53,746 nt of DNA from assembly GCA_018335675.1 (NCBI GenBank), contig JAGXRQ010000003.1, positions 1 to 53,746 of the forward strand, in the 5' to 3' direction. Below are positions 34,489-45,123 of the stretch, one piece after another. Position 1 is the stretch's first letter, and each line of letters opens with the position of its first letter. Made by a program: the position numbers and the translations under genes. Under the pieces are notes generated by a model. It did not search any database. It had not been told where the DNA came from and saw nothing but the letters and a program-made list of their open reading frames with translations. Source of the stretch: Bacteroidota bacterium (lineage in GTDB: Bacteria; Bacteroidota; Bacteroidia; Bacteroidales; UBA7960).

Positions 34489-37116
34489 ATGACAAAGTCC
34501 TCCAAGCCTGCTGAAACTCCTTTAATGAAACAATACTTTAGTATCAAAGGGAAATATCCCGGTGCTTTACTATTGTTCAGGGTGGGAGATTTTTATGAGA
34601 CTTTCGGAGAAGACGCTATTAAAACTGCCGAAATTTTAGGAATTGTGCTTACAAGGCGTGCTAATGGCGCTGCTTCTTATGTTGAACTTGCAGGTTTTCC
34701 GCATCATGCTTTAGATACATATTTACCTAAGCTTGTTAAAGCTGGACAAAAAGTTGCAATTTGCGACCAACTTGAAGACCCTAAATTAACAAAGACGATT
34801 GTCAAAAGAGGAGTTACAGAGCTAGTTACTCCAGGAATTGCTTTCAGTGATAAGGTTCTTAATCATAAAGAAAATAATTTTTTAGCCAGCATAAATTTGG
34901 ATGGGAAAAACTCAGGCATCGCATTTCTTGATGTTTCTACAGGAGAATTTCTTATTGACGTTGGAGGGTATGAGTATATAGATAAGCTTCTGCAAAGCTT
35001 TAGGCCTAGCGAAGTTATTGTTCAAAAAAATAAACTCAAAACATTCAAAGATGAATTTCCCGGGAAATATTTCATTACAACTCAGGAAGATTGGACTTTC
35101 ACGCGCGAGTTTGCAGACGATCTATTGCTAAAGCATTTTGGGACTGTATCTTATAAGGGATTCGGGGTGCACGAAATGGATAGTGGAATTATTTCTGCAG
35201 GTGTTGTTATGTATTATCTATCAGAAACTCGTCACGACCAACTGCAACATATTACCAGACTCACCAGAATTGACGAATCGAAGTACGTTTGGCTCGACAA
35301 ATTTACAATACGTAATCTTGAGCTAATTTATTCCTATAATGAAAATGCAACTACATTATTAGATGTTTTAGATCATACAATTTCTCCAATGGGAAGCAGA
35401 TTGCTAAAACGCTGGATTGTTTTGCCTCTAAAAGAAAGGTCTATAATAAATGAACGATATGATGTTGTTGATACACTCTTGAAAAAAAGGGAAGTCGCTG
35501 ATGCACTTGTCAAAAACATCAATCAGATAGGAGACTTAGAAAGGCTTATCTCAAAAGTTGCTGTCGGAAAAATTAATCCCCGCGAAGTATTGCAAGCCGC
35601 AAAAGCCTTATCTGCAATTAAGCCTATAAAATCTCTATGTGCTTCTGCAGAAGTGGAAATACTGAAAAAATTTGCTGATCAACTTAATCCTTGCGATCAT
35701 ATACGCGAGCGTATCGAGAGAACTATTAAACCAGAGCCTTCTGCACTTATTACAAAAGGTAATGTGATAGCAGAAGGTGTTTCTGCTGAACTTGATGAGT
35801 TGCGAAAGATTGCATATTCAGGCAAAGATTTTCTGCTGGAAATACAAAAAAGAGAGATTGAAAAAACAGGTATTTCAAGCCTTAAAATTTCCTATAATAA
35901 TGTTTTCGGATATTATATCGAAGTTACAAAAACCCACAAAGATAAAGTTCCTCAAGAGTGGGAGAGAAAACAAACACTAGTTAATGCAGAACGATATATT
36001 ACTGAAGAGCTTAAAATATACGAGGAAAAGATTTTAGGCGCCGAGGAGAAAATTCAAGTACTGGAAGAAGCTCTTTATAAAGAGATTGTAATTGCTATCT
36101 CTGAGTATATAGAGCCTATTCAACTTAACGCGCAAATTATCGGACAATTGGATTGCTTACTGTGTTTTGCAAATGTTGCAAGGCAATACAACTATTGTCG
36201 CCCGGAATTAAATGACTCATATAAAATTGATATAAAACAAGGTAGGCATCCTGTTATTGAACAAAACCTCCCACCAGGAGAAGACTATGTTCCCAATGAT
36301 ATTTATCTCGACCATGATACTCAGCAAATAATAATGATAACAGGACCAAACATGTCAGGTAAATCTGCTTTGCTTAGGCAAACTGCATTAATTGTGCTGA
36401 TGGCGCAAATGGGAAGTTTTATTCCTGCAAAAGCGGCTACAATTGGTCTAGTTGATAAGATATTTACAAGAGTTGGGGCTTCTGATAATATTTCTTCCGG
36501 AGAGTCAACTTTTATGGTCGAGATGAACGAAACAGCAAGTATTTTAAATAATATCTCTAATCGTAGTTTAATACTGCTTGATGAAATAGGAAGAGGCACA
36601 AGCACATACGACGGAATAAGTATTGCTTGGTCTATTGCAGAATTCCTCCACGAACATCCTTTATTTAAAGCAAAAACGCTTTTTGCAACACATTATCATG
36701 AATTAAATCAAATGTCAGTTTCTTTTCCAAGAATTAAGAACTACAATGTTGCAGTTAAAGAAATTCAGAACAAAATAATCTTTCTAAGAAAGATGACTCC
36801 CGGAGGAAGCGAGCATTCATTTGGAATTCATGTTGCAAAAATGGCCGGGATGCCTTCAGTGGTAATTGACAGGGCAAATTCAATATTAAAAATGCTTGAA
36901 AAAAGCCACGGCTCAGACAAAGCCCCTGAATATTCAGGAAAATCCTCAAGTAAAAAAGATAAATTCGGAAATGAGTTTCAATTGAGTTTTATTCAATTGG
37001 ATGATCCTCTATTACTGCAAATTAAAGATGATATTCTTTCAACCGACATTAATACACTTACTCCTGTTGAAGCTTTAATGAAACTTAATGAAATCAAAAA
37101 ACTTCTGGGAAAATAA
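34489..37116 (+). CDS. mutS: DNA mismatch repair protein MutS
   Basis: An 875-residue MutS1-type protein. Domain I carries the mismatch-probing Phe-x-Glu motif ([11 protein letters not shown]). The connector, lever/clamp ([22 protein letters not shown]) and C-terminal ATPase follow. The ATPase shows Walker [14 protein letters not shown], signature [11 protein letters not shown], Walker [17 protein letters not shown] and the His motif ATHYHELNQ. It recognises base mismatches and small loops and recruits MutL. Full length with no lesions visible. Confidence 0.97.
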   Translation: MTKSSKPAETPLMKQYFSIKGKYPGALLLFRVGDFYETFGEDAIKTAEILGIVLTRRANGAASYVELAGFPHHALDTYLPKLVKAGQKVAICDQLEDPKLTKTIVKRGVTELVTPGIAFSDKVLNHKENNFLASINLDGKNSGIAFLDVSTGEFLIDVGGYEYIDKLLQSFRPSEVIVQKNKLKTFKDEFPGKYFITTQEDWTFTREFADDLLLKHFGTVSYKGFGVHEMDSGIISAGVVMYYLSETRHDQLQHITRLTRIDESKYVWLDKFTIRNLELIYSYNENATTLLDVLDHTISPMGSRLLKRWIVLPLKERSIINERYDVVDTLLKKREVADALVKNINQIGDLERLISKVAVGKINPREVLQAAKALSAIKPIKSLCASAEVEILKKFADQLNPCDHIRERIERTIKPEPSALITKGNVIAEGVSAELDELRKIAYSGKDFLLEIQKREIEKTGISSLKISYNNVFGYYIEVTKTHKDKVPQEWERKQTLVNAERYITEELKIYEEKILGAEEKIQVLEEALYKEIVIAISEYIEPIQLNAQIIGQLDCLLCFANVARQYNYCRPELNDSYKIDIKQGRHPVIEQNLPPGEDYVPNDIYLDHDTQQIIMITGPNMSGKSALLRQTALIVLMAQMGSFIPAKAATIGLVDKIFTRVGASDNISSGESTFMVEMNETASILNNISNRSLILLDEIGRGTSTYDGISIAWSIAEFLHEHPLFKAKTLFATHYHELNQMSVSFPRIKNYNVAVKEIQNKIIFLRKMTPGGSEHSFGIHVAKMAGMPSVVIDRANSILKMLEKSHGSDKAPEYSGKSSSKKDKFGNEFQLSFIQLDDPLLLQIKDDILSTDINTLTPVEALMKLNEIKKLLGK

Positions 37117-37161
37117 CTTTTTAATTAGCGTTTTTTAATATATTAACCCTTTGTATTTAAG

Positions 37162-37169
37162 TAATTTTG
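37162..37169 (+). promoter_or_regulatory. -7 box (TAATTTTG) of the M16 peptidase gene
   Basis: A TAnnTTTG match 33 bases before ATG 37203. A TTG within it (37167) extends the open frame but belongs to the promoter. Confidence 0.55.
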
Positions 37170-37202
37170 AGACCAATTCAAATAAACTATAAAAATTTAA
37201 TC

Positions 37203-40112
37203 ATGAGCCGCAATATGAAAAAAATTATTTCACTTGTAATTGTTTTTATAAGTGTATTATATCTAAGCATTAATGTAAATGCTAATACAGAAAAGGATTT
37301 TCTGAAAGTTCAAAAATTTGTTCTTGAAAATGGATTTACTGTTTTCATAAATGAGGATCCAACTCAAACAGAGGTTATGGGTGGTGTTATAATAAAAGCC
37401 GGTGGCAAAAATGATCCTGCCGATCATACTGGTATTGCCCACTATCTTGAGCATATGTTGTTTAAAGGAACAACTCAAATGGGGACAATAGACTTTGAGC
37501 AAGAAAATGTTTTTCTTAAAAAAATCTATGAACTTTATGAGCAATTAGGTCAAACCACAAATGAAGAAGAAAGAAAAGCTATACAAAAAGAAATTAATGA
37601 AAATTCTTTGAAGGCTGGAGAATTTGCAATTCTCAATGAGATGGACAATTTGCTTAGAAGCATAGGATCAGATAAAATTAATGCTTTTACTAGTGAGGAA
37701 GTTACATTCTACTTCAACTCTTTCCCTGCAAATCAATTTGAGCCATGGGCTGAGATATATAGCCATAGATTTATAGCTCCTGTTTTTAGGGCATTTCAGG
37801 CTGAGTTGGAAGTTGTGTATGAGGAAAAAAATATGTACAACGACAATTTTGGGACAGCACTATTAGAAATGTTTAACAGCAATTTCTACAAAAACCATCC
37901 TTATGGTCAACAAACTATTCTTGGCTCGATAGAACATCTTAAGAACCCATCTCTAAATAAGATGTACGATTTTTATAACACATATTATGTTGCAAATAAT
38001 ATGGCATTGGTTATTTCAGGAGATATCAAAGCTGAAAATATAATGCCGATTGTTGAAAAGAAATTTGGTCAATTGCGTTCAGGAGTCGTTCCTGAATTTC
38101 CATTATATCCTGAAGCTGAATTTAATGGCAGAGAGTTGATAAATGCGAGATTAACGCCTGTTAAGGTTGGCTTGATTGGATTTAGAAATCTTACTGCTAC
38201 AGATCCTGACAGGCCTGCTATGGAAGTCGCAATGGGGTTGCTATCAAATAGCTCTTCTACAGGTCTTCTTGATAAACTTACTCTCGACGGAAAATTAATG
38301 GCGGCAATGTCTTTCCCTCTTATGGCAAATAATGATTATGGCCAAACAATTATTTTATATGTTCCGAAAATTATTGGGCAATCACTGAAAAAGGCAGAAA
38401 AAATTGTTCTGGATGAAGTTTATAAAATAGGAAAAGGTCAATTTGAGGATGATTTATTTCAAGGGGTGAAGAATAGTAAAATAAAAGACTATTACTCTCA
38501 GATTGAGGATTCATATAGTAGAGGTGTTTATATTGCATTAGCTTTTTCACAAGGAATAGATCCAAATGATGCATTTCGTTATAATGAGGAAATACAGAAA
38601 GTTACAAGGGAAGATGTAATCAGAGTTGCCAATAAATATTTTGGACCCAATTATTTGGTGTTGCATTCAAAAATGGGATTCCCAAAGAAAGAAAAATTGG
38701 ATAAGCCCGGATATGACCCTATCCAATCGCTTCAAGGCGAAAAGTCAGTTTTTGCAAAATCATTCGAAGAGATTCAAGCTGGAGAGCCTGTGTTTAGATT
38801 TGTTGACTTAAATAATGATTTTAAAACGTATCAAATCAACAATCATACAACAGTATATTATAATGAGAACCCTCTCAATAAAATATTCTCAGTTCATATG
38901 AGGTTTTTTGTTGGAGAAGAAGAAATGCCAAGTTTAAAATATTCTTCTCAAATGATGAATATGGCTGGTACTTCAAAAATGAACATGAGTGAAATAAAAG
39001 AAAAACTCCAATTGTTGGGTTGTACATACAGCATTAGTTCAGATGAAAACTATGTTAATATTAATATTTCAGGCTTGGAAGATTATATGCAGGAGTCTGT
39101 CATGTTGATATTGGATTTATTAAATGACCCGATAATTGAACAGAGCAGAATTAAGGTTTTACATAATCAAGAAAGTGCAGGTAGAAAGTTGGAAAATGCC
39201 GACCCATCAGGTGTTGGAAGTGCACTGCTTGAATTTGTCAGGAAAGGGGAGAAGTCAGATTACATCGACAGACTGTCTCTCAAAGAAATCAAAAAACTTA
39301 AAGCCTCTGACCTTACAAATAATTTCAAAGCAGTATATGATTATCCTTTAGATATTCACGTTACTGCTTCAAAAGAATATGCAAATAGGGTTCAACCATT
39401 ATTTGCATCATTTGGAAATTTGGCCCAGAATCCTAAGCCTGCAAAATCACCGCATAAGCCGAAAATGATTAAATATGAGGAAAATACAGTTTATTTTGTT
39501 GATAAAAAAAATGCATTGCAAAGTCAGATATTTATTATCGCAAACGGTGAAGAATATAGTCCTGAACAAGAATATTTGATTGAAGTATTTAATGAATACT
39601 TTGGTGGTGGATTTTCAGGATTAGTAATGCAGGAAATTAGGGAATATAGATCCATGGCTTATTCTGCGGGAGCTTATTATAATATTCCATTGAAAAAAGG
39701 GTTTAACTCTGACCTTATTGGATTTATCGGCACACAATCTGATAAAACAATCGATGCTATTAATATTTATCTTGGATTGTTGAAAGATATGCCTCAGAAA
39801 ACTGAGCGTATGGATATTTTGAAACAGTCGATGGTGCAATCTGTTTTAACCTCACGTCCGAATTTTAGAAGAATTAGTGCAAGTTCAAAATTATGGAAGT
39901 TGAGAGGCTTTGAAGACGACCCTAACAAAATAAAGCTTAGTCAATATGAATCTATGACTTTTGAAGATCTTTATGGGTTTTATGAAAGAACATTTAAAAA
40001 CAAGCCTTATGTTGTTTGCGTAGTTGGAGATGCCAAGTCGATAGATGTTGAAAGCTTAAAGTCTTTTGGAAAGTTTGTTGAATTAAAAGAGAAAGATATT
40101 TTTTCGAAATAA
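37203..40112 (+). CDS. M16-family zinc metallopeptidase (two-domain, secreted)
   Basis: A 969-residue protein from ATG 37203 with a signal peptide (about 1-29, VLYLSINVNAN). The N-terminal M16 domain has the inverted zinc motif HYLEHMLFKGT (H-x-x-E-H) with the downstream Glu in ELEVVYEEKNMY. It is followed by a first inactive M16_C domain, a second M16 half without the zinc motif and a final M16_C domain (QEIREYRSMAYSAGAYY). The full double-length arrangement is that of pitrilysin-like 'insulinase family' peptidases, here predicted periplasmic. Start choice: the TTG at 37167 is inside the -7 box; ATG 37215 is an alternative four codons later. Confidence 0.92.
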   Translation: MSRNMKKIISLVIVFISVLYLSINVNANTEKDFLKVQKFVLENGFTVFINEDPTQTEVMGGVIIKAGGKNDPADHTGIAHYLEHMLFKGTTQMGTIDFEQENVFLKKIYELYEQLGQTTNEEERKAIQKEINENSLKAGEFAILNEMDNLLRSIGSDKINAFTSEEVTFYFNSFPANQFEPWAEIYSHRFIAPVFRAFQAELEVVYEEKNMYNDNFGTALLEMFNSNFYKNHPYGQQTILGSIEHLKNPSLNKMYDFYNTYYVANNMALVISGDIKAENIMPIVEKKFGQLRSGVVPEFPLYPEAEFNGRELINARLTPVKVGLIGFRNLTATDPDRPAMEVAMGLLSNSSSTGLLDKLTLDGKLMAAMSFPLMANNDYGQTIILYVPKIIGQSLKKAEKIVLDEVYKIGKGQFEDDLFQGVKNSKIKDYYSQIEDSYSRGVYIALAFSQGIDPNDAFRYNEEIQKVTREDVIRVANKYFGPNYLVLHSKMGFPKKEKLDKPGYDPIQSLQGEKSVFAKSFEEIQAGEPVFRFVDLNNDFKTYQINNHTTVYYNENPLNKIFSVHMRFFVGEEEMPSLKYSSQMMNMAGTSKMNMSEIKEKLQLLGCTYSISSDENYVNINISGLEDYMQESVMLILDLLNDPIIEQSRIKVLHNQESAGRKLENADPSGVGSALLEFVRKGEKSDYIDRLSLKEIKKLKASDLTNNFKAVYDYPLDIHVTASKEYANRVQPLFASFGNLAQNPKPAKSPHKPKMIKYEENTVYFVDKKNALQSQIFIIANGEEYSPEQEYLIEVFNEYFGGGFSGLVMQEIREYRSMAYSAGAYYNIPLKKGFNSDLIGFIGTQSDKTIDAINIYLGLLKDMPQKTERMDILKQSMVQSVLTSRPNFRRISASSKLWKLRGFEDDPNKIKLSQYESMTFEDLYGFYERTFKNKPYVVCVVGDAKSIDVESLKSFGKFVELKEKDIFSK

Positions 40113-40117
40113 GATGC

Positions 40118-40153
40118 AAAAAAGAAGGGCGCTTTAAGCGCCCTTCTTTTTTT
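40118..40153. terminator. Bidirectional terminator between the M16 gene and ompH
   Basis: A near-perfect palindrome with a stem of about 15 bp centred on GCTTTAAGC at 40131-40139, with A runs on the left and T runs on the right. It can therefore end both the plus-strand M16 transcript and the minus-strand ompH transcript. Confidence 0.93.
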
Positions 40154-40667
40154 ATTTCCTGTAACCCATTTTCTGGAGCACCTCATCACTTAAATCAAAA
40201 CGAACATCTGTGAATATCATAGTGGCTCCGCTTGATTTGTCGAAAATTATTGCATAATTTCCTTTGGTAGCAACTTCCTGAACAGCTTCATAAATTTTAT
40301 CCTGTATAGGTTTAATAAGCTCTTCTCTCTTTTTAAACAAGTCTCCTTCGCGACCAAATCTCTGCATCTGAAGAGCTTTTGCTACTCTTTCTGCTTCAAT
40401 GATTTGGTTTTCTCTTTGCCTTTTTACATCATCAGGTAACAAAACAGCTTCAGCCTGATAATCTTTATACATTTTATCAATTGCAGAGAATTTCTCTTCA
40501 ACCTCTTTTTGCCATTGAACTGAAAGCTCTTCAATTTGTCTTTGAGCAGCTTTATATTCCGGAATATTTTCCATTATATAATCAGTATCAATATAAGCAA
40601 ATCTTTGCGCAAAGGTTGTGAATGAAAATAGTCCAATTAATAATGTGGACAATAATACCTTTTTCAT
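40152..40667 (-). CDS. OmpH/Skp-family periplasmic chaperone
   Basis: A 171-residue protein with a signal peptide (about 1-20, FTTFAQR). The body is a long charged coiled-coil (residues about 35-130: IEELSVQWQKEVEEKFSAID and so on) ending in the conserved segment NYAIIFDKSSGATMIFTDV. Skp/OmpH trimers hold unfolded outer-membrane proteins on the way to BamA, which is encoded immediately upstream. A TATATTTG box in the 87-bp gap suggests an additional promoter of its own. P. gingivalis has two ompH genes at this place; here only one is present. Confidence 0.93.
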   Translation of the reverse strand: MKKVLLSTLLIGLFSFTTFAQRFAYIDTDYIMENIPEYKAAQRQIEELSVQWQKEVEEKFSAIDKMYKDYQAEAVLLPDDVKRQRENQIIEAERVAKALQMQRFGREGDLFKKREELIKPIQDKIYEAVQEVATKGNYAIIFDKSSGATMIFTDVRFDLSDEVLQKMGYRK

Positions 40668-40704
40668 AGTCGTATGTTTTTAGTTATAAATACTCTTATT
40701 ATTT

Positions 40705-40712
40705 CAAATATA
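40705..40712 (-). promoter_or_regulatory. -7 box (TATATTTG) of ompH
   Basis: A minus-strand TAnnTTTG match 37 bases upstream of the ompH start. A TTTG at 40729-40732 has a short 16-base spacer. Confidence 0.45.
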
Positions 40713-40754
40713 ATTCGATTTAACGCTTCAAAGAACTTAATAATTTGAATTTGT

Positions 40755-43253
40755 TTAATCTATAGAGTGTCCAATTGAGAAGTGGAAATTACTTCCGCTG
40801 TCATTTGGTCTTCCGGGTATAGCATCAAATCCATAACCCCAGTCAAGCCCTAACAATCCAAACATAGGTAAAAATACTCTTACGCCTATCCCAGCTGAGC
40901 GTTTAACATCGAAAGGGTTGAAATTCTTGAACCCTGACCATGCATTACCTGCTTCAACAAATCCAAGAACGTAAATAGTTGCCATCGGGTTTAAAGTGAC
41001 CGGATATCTTAGTTCAGCTGTATATTTGCTGTAAATATTACCTCCGATATAATTATTGTTGGCATCTTTTGGTGTTAAAGAGTAATTGCCATAACCTCTC
41101 AAAGATATAACCTCTCTTCCGTCAATTTCCCAACCCGATAGTGCATCACCTCCAACATAATATCTCTCGAAAGGTGAAATTCCTATATCGCGATTATAGT
41201 AACCAAGATATCCGAAACGCGTTCTGGTAGATATTACCAAATTCCCTGCCAAAGCTGTATACCAATTTGATTTAAACCCCCATTTGTGGTACTCAAGCCA
41301 TTTATATTTTTCTTGGTCAGTGGCGTTTGAATAATCTTTATCAGAGAATGCAGAGTATGGTGGAGTTAATTGCAGTGATAGAGAAATTTCTGATCCTGAC
41401 CTTGGGTATAAGATTGCATCAACTGAATTTCTTCCAAAAACTCCTTTGTAGCTTAAATTGTTAGAATTACCCTTGTTAAATATGAACATTAGAGGAGGAT
41501 TGTAAATGTCATAATACTGATAGGACAAAAACTGCTGCAGGAAGAAATAGTCATCTGGAATTTGCAGTCTTCTTGCTAAACCAATAGAAGAGCCAAGAAT
41601 AGAATAATAACCATAATCCGGGTGGCTAGATGCGTAATCTTTTCTATGGGTTGTCTGATATACAGACACGCTGAAAGAGTTAGGCTTTTTACCTCCAAGC
41701 CATGGCTCTACAAAAGACATAGAATAGCTTATATAACCTCTACCGTATGTTTGAGCTCTTAATGTAAGTCTTTGTCCGTCGCCTCCGGGGAGTGGTCTCC
41801 AAGCATCCTTTTTTAAGAATTCTCTGGTAGAAAAATTATTAAAAGAAAGCCCAAGTGTTCCAATTATGCGGTTTGCACCCCAACCACCTGATAGTTCAAT
41901 CTGGTCAGATGATGTTTCCTCAACTACATATTCAATATCAACAGTGCCATCAGCAGGGTTTGGTCTTGGGATAACATTAAGTTTTTCCTGATCAAAATAC
42001 CCAAGCTGAAGCAAGTCTCTTTGGCTTCTTATGATGTCATTTCTGCTGAATAATTGCCCTGGTCTAGTTCTTATTTCACGCATTATCACATGATCATTAG
42101 TTTTGGAATTGCCACTAACGGTAACTCTTTTTACAGTGGCCTGCTTTCCTTCATAAATCCTAATTTCCAGGTCAATACTATCATTCTCAACTCTTACTTC
42201 TACAGGATCGATATTGAAAAATAGATAGCCATTGTCAAGGTAAAGTGAGCTTACATCAAGCCCATCCATATTCATATATAAGGCTTTATCAAGCTTTTCC
42301 TGATTATATATATCTCCTGATTCGATTTTTAAAACACTTGATAACAGCTCATCTGTATATACAGTATTCCCAATCCACTTTATATCTCTGTGGTAATATG
42401 TAGGCCCCTCTTCGATGTAAAGATCAATTGCAATTCTTTTCTCAGAAACAAAATAAATAGAGTCTTTTATAATTGCAGCATCTCGTTTTCCAATTTTATT
42501 ATATCTGTCAAGTATTTTTGTTTTGTCAGTAATAAACTCATCTTTTTTAAACTTGGATGAAGAGAGAATAAACCAAACACTTCTTTCTCTGGTTTTTTTC
42601 ATTGTCCATTTAAGCTTCCAATCCGACAATTCTTCATTGCCATGAATATTAATTTTTTTGATGCGAGTTCTAGGTCCTTTGTCGATGTTGAATTCAAGTA
42701 CCATGCTATTAAGTCGAAGAGAATCCTGAGTTTGTTTTATCTCAATAGTTGGTTTCATATATCCTTTTTCATGCAGAAAGTCTTTTATTGAACTTTCAGC
42801 CCTTACTAAAAGGTTTTCTGTAATAACATCGCCTCTTACAAGATTTAATGTCTCTTCAAGTTTTTCTCTTTCAGATTTTCTTACACCTGAAAACTCAAAT
42901 CTTGATAATCTGGGTCTTTCCGTTAACTCAATATCAAGAAAAACAAAATTGTTTTGTATAGAAGAGATAGAAATAGTGACATTTTGAAAAAGTCCTTGTT
43001 TCCATAAATTTTTAATTGCCTGACTTATGTCATCTCCCGGTATAAGTACTTTTTCGCCTACAGTTAATCCCGAGACCATTATAATAATACTAGGCTCAAT
43101 AAAATTTACTCCTGTTACGGTTACTCCACCAATTTCATATTCAATAGGATTTGAATAATCTACTTTGATTTGTTCGCCTGTAAGAACTTGGGCAGATGCT
43201 CCAAAGCTCGCTAATAATGCAAATATTGCAATTATATATTGTTTAATATTCAT
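40755..43253 (-). CDS. bamA: Outer-membrane protein assembly factor BamA
   Basis: An 832-residue Omp85 protein. The signal peptide (about 1-21, GASAQ) is followed by five POTRA-type repeats (about 35-440, e.g. FEFSGVRKSEREKLEETLNL, IKKINIHGNEELSDWKL and VKRVTVSGNSKTNDHVIMRE). The C-terminal 16-strand barrel contains the lid-loop motif in the form LRGY (VISLRGYGNYSL) and ends in a barrel signature (NFHFSIGHSID). It inserts beta-barrel proteins into the outer membrane. It is in the order uppS-bamA-ompH as in P. gingivalis, 52 bp after uppS. Confidence 0.96.
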   Translation of the reverse strand: MNIKQYIIAIFALLASFGASAQVLTGEQIKVDYSNPIEYEIGGVTVTGVNFIEPSIIIMVSGLTVGEKVLIPGDDISQAIKNLWKQGLFQNVTISISSIQNNFVFLDIELTERPRLSRFEFSGVRKSEREKLEETLNLVRGDVITENLLVRAESSIKDFLHEKGYMKPTIEIKQTQDSLRLNSMVLEFNIDKGPRTRIKKINIHGNEELSDWKLKWTMKKTRERSVWFILSSSKFKKDEFITDKTKILDRYNKIGKRDAAIIKDSIYFVSEKRIAIDLYIEEGPTYYHRDIKWIGNTVYTDELLSSVLKIESGDIYNQEKLDKALYMNMDGLDVSSLYLDNGYLFFNIDPVEVRVENDSIDLEIRIYEGKQATVKRVTVSGNSKTNDHVIMREIRTRPGQLFSRNDIIRSQRDLLQLGYFDQEKLNVIPRPNPADGTVDIEYVVEETSSDQIELSGGWGANRIIGTLGLSFNNFSTREFLKKDAWRPLPGGDGQRLTLRAQTYGRGYISYSMSFVEPWLGGKKPNSFSVSVYQTTHRKDYASSHPDYGYYSILGSSIGLARRLQIPDDYFFLQQFLSYQYYDIYNPPLMFIFNKGNSNNLSYKGVFGRNSVDAILYPRSGSEISLSLQLTPPYSAFSDKDYSNATDQEKYKWLEYHKWGFKSNWYTALAGNLVISTRTRFGYLGYYNRDIGISPFERYYVGGDALSGWEIDGREVISLRGYGNYSLTPKDANNNYIGGNIYSKYTAELRYPVTLNPMATIYVLGFVEAGNAWSGFKNFNPFDVKRSAGIGVRVFLPMFGLLGLDWGYGFDAIPGRPNDSGSNFHFSIGHSID

Positions 43254-43305
43254 GTGATATTTTGCTAAATTCTTGCCAAAATTAATATAAAAACTAAGTT
43301 AGTTG

Positions 43306-44040
43306 TTATAGAATGTTTGTCTTACCAAATCTTCTTTCTCTGTTTTGAAAATCTATAACTGCTTTAAAGAGTTCATCTTTGTTAAAATCAGGCCATAAAA
43401 CAGGTGTGAAATAAAACTCTGCATATGCCAGCTGCCATAACAAAAAGTTGCTAATTCTTTGTTCTCCGCTTGTTCTGATTAAAAAATCAGGGTCGGGAAT
43501 GTCTTTAGTGCATAAATATGATGAAAATACTTCATTTGTAATATCTTCGGGTGAAACTTTACCATTCCTAATATCATTTCCTATTTTTTTCACTGCATTA
43601 ACAATCTCCCATTTAGAGCTATAACTGATTGCTATAATAGCTGTCAGCCTTTTGTTTTTAGAAGTAAGATTAATTGCTTCCTGCAGTTCATGTTGACATT
43701 TTAATGGAAGGCTTTCCAAATCTCCAATTGCTTGAATTCTGACGCCATTTTTATTAAGGTCGTCAGTTTGTGTTTGGATAGCCTGCACTAATAATTCCAT
43801 CAATGTATCAACTTCTGCTTTCGGTCTATCCCAGTTTTCAGTTGAGAATGCATAAAATGTTAAATATTCAACGCCAATTTCTGCGGCAGCTTCAACCGTT
43901 TGTCTTACTGCTTTAACTCCATTTTCATGGCCAAATGCTCTTTCTTTCCCTTTTTTCTTTGCCCATCTACCATTGCCATCCATAATAATAGCAATGTGTT
44001 TTGGTAATTTGTTTTTGTCAATTTGGGTTATCAGTTCCAT
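43306..44040 (-). CDS. uppS: Undecaprenyl diphosphate synthase (isoprenyl transferase)
   Basis: A 244-residue cis-prenyltransferase. The catalytic motif is IAIIMDGNGRWAKKKGKER with the essential Asp, followed by GHENGVKAVRQTV, TFYAFSTENWDRP, and the C-terminal PDPDFLIRTSGEQRISNFLLWQ and ELYF-like (YAEFYFTPVLWPDF) regions. It makes the C55 lipid carrier needed for peptidoglycan and O-antigen. It is followed by bamA. Confidence 0.97.
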   Translation of the reverse strand: MELITQIDKNKLPKHIAIIMDGNGRWAKKKGKERAFGHENGVKAVRQTVEAAAEIGVEYLTFYAFSTENWDRPKAEVDTLMELLVQAIQTQTDDLNKNGVRIQAIGDLESLPLKCQHELQEAINLTSKNKRLTAIIAISYSSKWEIVNAVKKIGNDIRNGKVSPEDITNEVFSSYLCTKDIPDPDFLIRTSGEQRISNFLLWQLAYAEFYFTPVLWPDFNKDELFKAVIDFQNRERRFGKTNIL

Positions 44041-44052
44041 GGTAAAACAGTG

Positions 44053-44157
44053 TTATTTATTGGAGGCACAAAGTTCTAAATTTGTTTGATATAATGAAGC
44101 AAAGAAAGCTAAGATTATTGTAATTTCTATTAAAAATAGTTTTATTGCTTTATTCAT
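44053..44157 (-). CDS. Candidate 34-aa membrane peptide between the PorG-like gene and uppS
   Basis: An ATG-initiated frame of 34 codons begins 16 bases after the stop of the PorG-like gene and ends 12 bases before uppS. It encodes a positively charged start (MNKAIKLF), one hydrophobic segment (residues about 7-23) and a polar tail ending CASNK. Position and amphipathic design fit a small inner-membrane protein. The same stretch contains a promoter-like GAACTTTG with a TTTG 23 bases upstream, so it may only be the uppS promoter region with a chance frame. Confidence 0.35.
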   Translation of the reverse strand: MNKAIKLFLIEITIILAFFASLYQTNLELCASNK

Positions 44158-44173
44158 CTGTTTTGCTTGAAAA

Positions 44174-44986
44174 TTAATTATAAACCGGGCATTTTAGATT
44201 ACTTGGATTTTTAATATTATATGTCAATGTAAGTCCTGCAAATGAATACCAATCTTTTGTGTAAGGATTCCCTCTGTATGATCCTACTGTAGCTGAATTA
44301 TCTAGGCTTCTGTCTGATAATAGACTTCCTGTTCCGGATAATGCTGAAGGGTCGGGGTATATAGTGCTTACATCATCAAGATAGTCTGTTCCTGTTCTTC
44401 TCATAGCCCATTCAATTCCTATAGACATTCGTTCAGATACTATAAACTTCATTCCGGCTCCAAAAATTAGCACATACGAGTATTTGCTATAAATCTGTCT
44501 ATCAGGATAAAGTTCTGATCCTTGTCCTTCAGTTCTTAATGGCCTTAATTCGACCCACTGTCCGTTGACATCTGCTTTGGGGTTGAATCTGAACGCCCCG
44601 ACTCCGGCAAGTAAATAGAAGCTATTGAGATTATCTTTTCCGCCATTTATGAATGGCAAAAAATTGATTTCGGTTTGTGCTGAAAGTTCAATAATAGAAG
44701 ACCTGAAATTCAAATTTCTTTCGGTATTATATCCTATTACGGCATCATTTGCTTGCACGCTTCCATATAGTCCATTTAGGCGTAATGCGAAATGTTCATT
44801 TATGTTTCTTCTGTATAGCGCACCTCCTCCAATTCTAGTCATCGCAAAATGCATATTGGGGTTAAGGTCTCCCATATAATATGTTCCACCTGCAGTTATT
44901 CCAAATTCATTTTTTTGACTTTGAGCTGAAAGTGAGATGAGTAATATTAAAATTGCTAGAATTCTATTGCAGTGCCAAATATTCAT
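44174..44986 (-). CDS. PorG-like T9SS outer-membrane protein (DUF6089 family), copy 1
   Basis: A 270-residue protein with a signal peptide (about 1-23, SLSAQSQ). It is an 8-strand-type barrel with the family blocks GITAGGTYYMGDLNP, ERNLNFRSSIIELSAQ, ELRPLRTEGQG, MSIGIEWAMRRTGTDYLDDVS and RGNPYTKDWYSFAGLTLTYN. In P. gingivalis the homologue PorG lies just upstream of uppS-bamA-ompH and is needed for type IX secretion. The same synteny here supports this copy as the PorG orthologue. A terminator upstream separates it from its paralogue. Confidence 0.85.
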   Translation of the reverse strand: MNIWHCNRILAILILLISLSAQSQKNEFGITAGGTYYMGDLNPNMHFAMTRIGGGALYRRNINEHFALRLNGLYGSVQANDAVIGYNTERNLNFRSSIIELSAQTEINFLPFINGGKDNLNSFYLLAGVGAFRFNPKADVNGQWVELRPLRTEGQGSELYPDRQIYSKYSYVLIFGAGMKFIVSERMSIGIEWAMRRTGTDYLDDVSTIYPDPSALSGTGSLLSDRSLDNSATVGSYRGNPYTKDWYSFAGLTLTYNIKNPSNLKCPVYN

Positions 44987-45045
44987 TAATTTATACTGAG
45001 ATTTAATGATTATATTGTTATGTTTTTATACGTTATTATAAATTG

Positions 45046-45076
45046 AAAAAACTTCCCGAAAGTCAGGAAGTTTTTT
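45046..45076 (-). terminator. Terminator between the two PorG-like genes
   Basis: A perfect 11-bp stem (45046-45056 with 45066-45076) with a 9-base loop. The A run on the plus strand gives the U tract for the minus-strand transcript. It ends the nadK/PorG-like-2 side and implies a separate promoter for copy 1. Confidence 0.9.
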
Positions 45077-45123
45077 AATAACGGCATATTATGTAATATA
45101 TTTTTTAAAAGATTTTAAAATCA

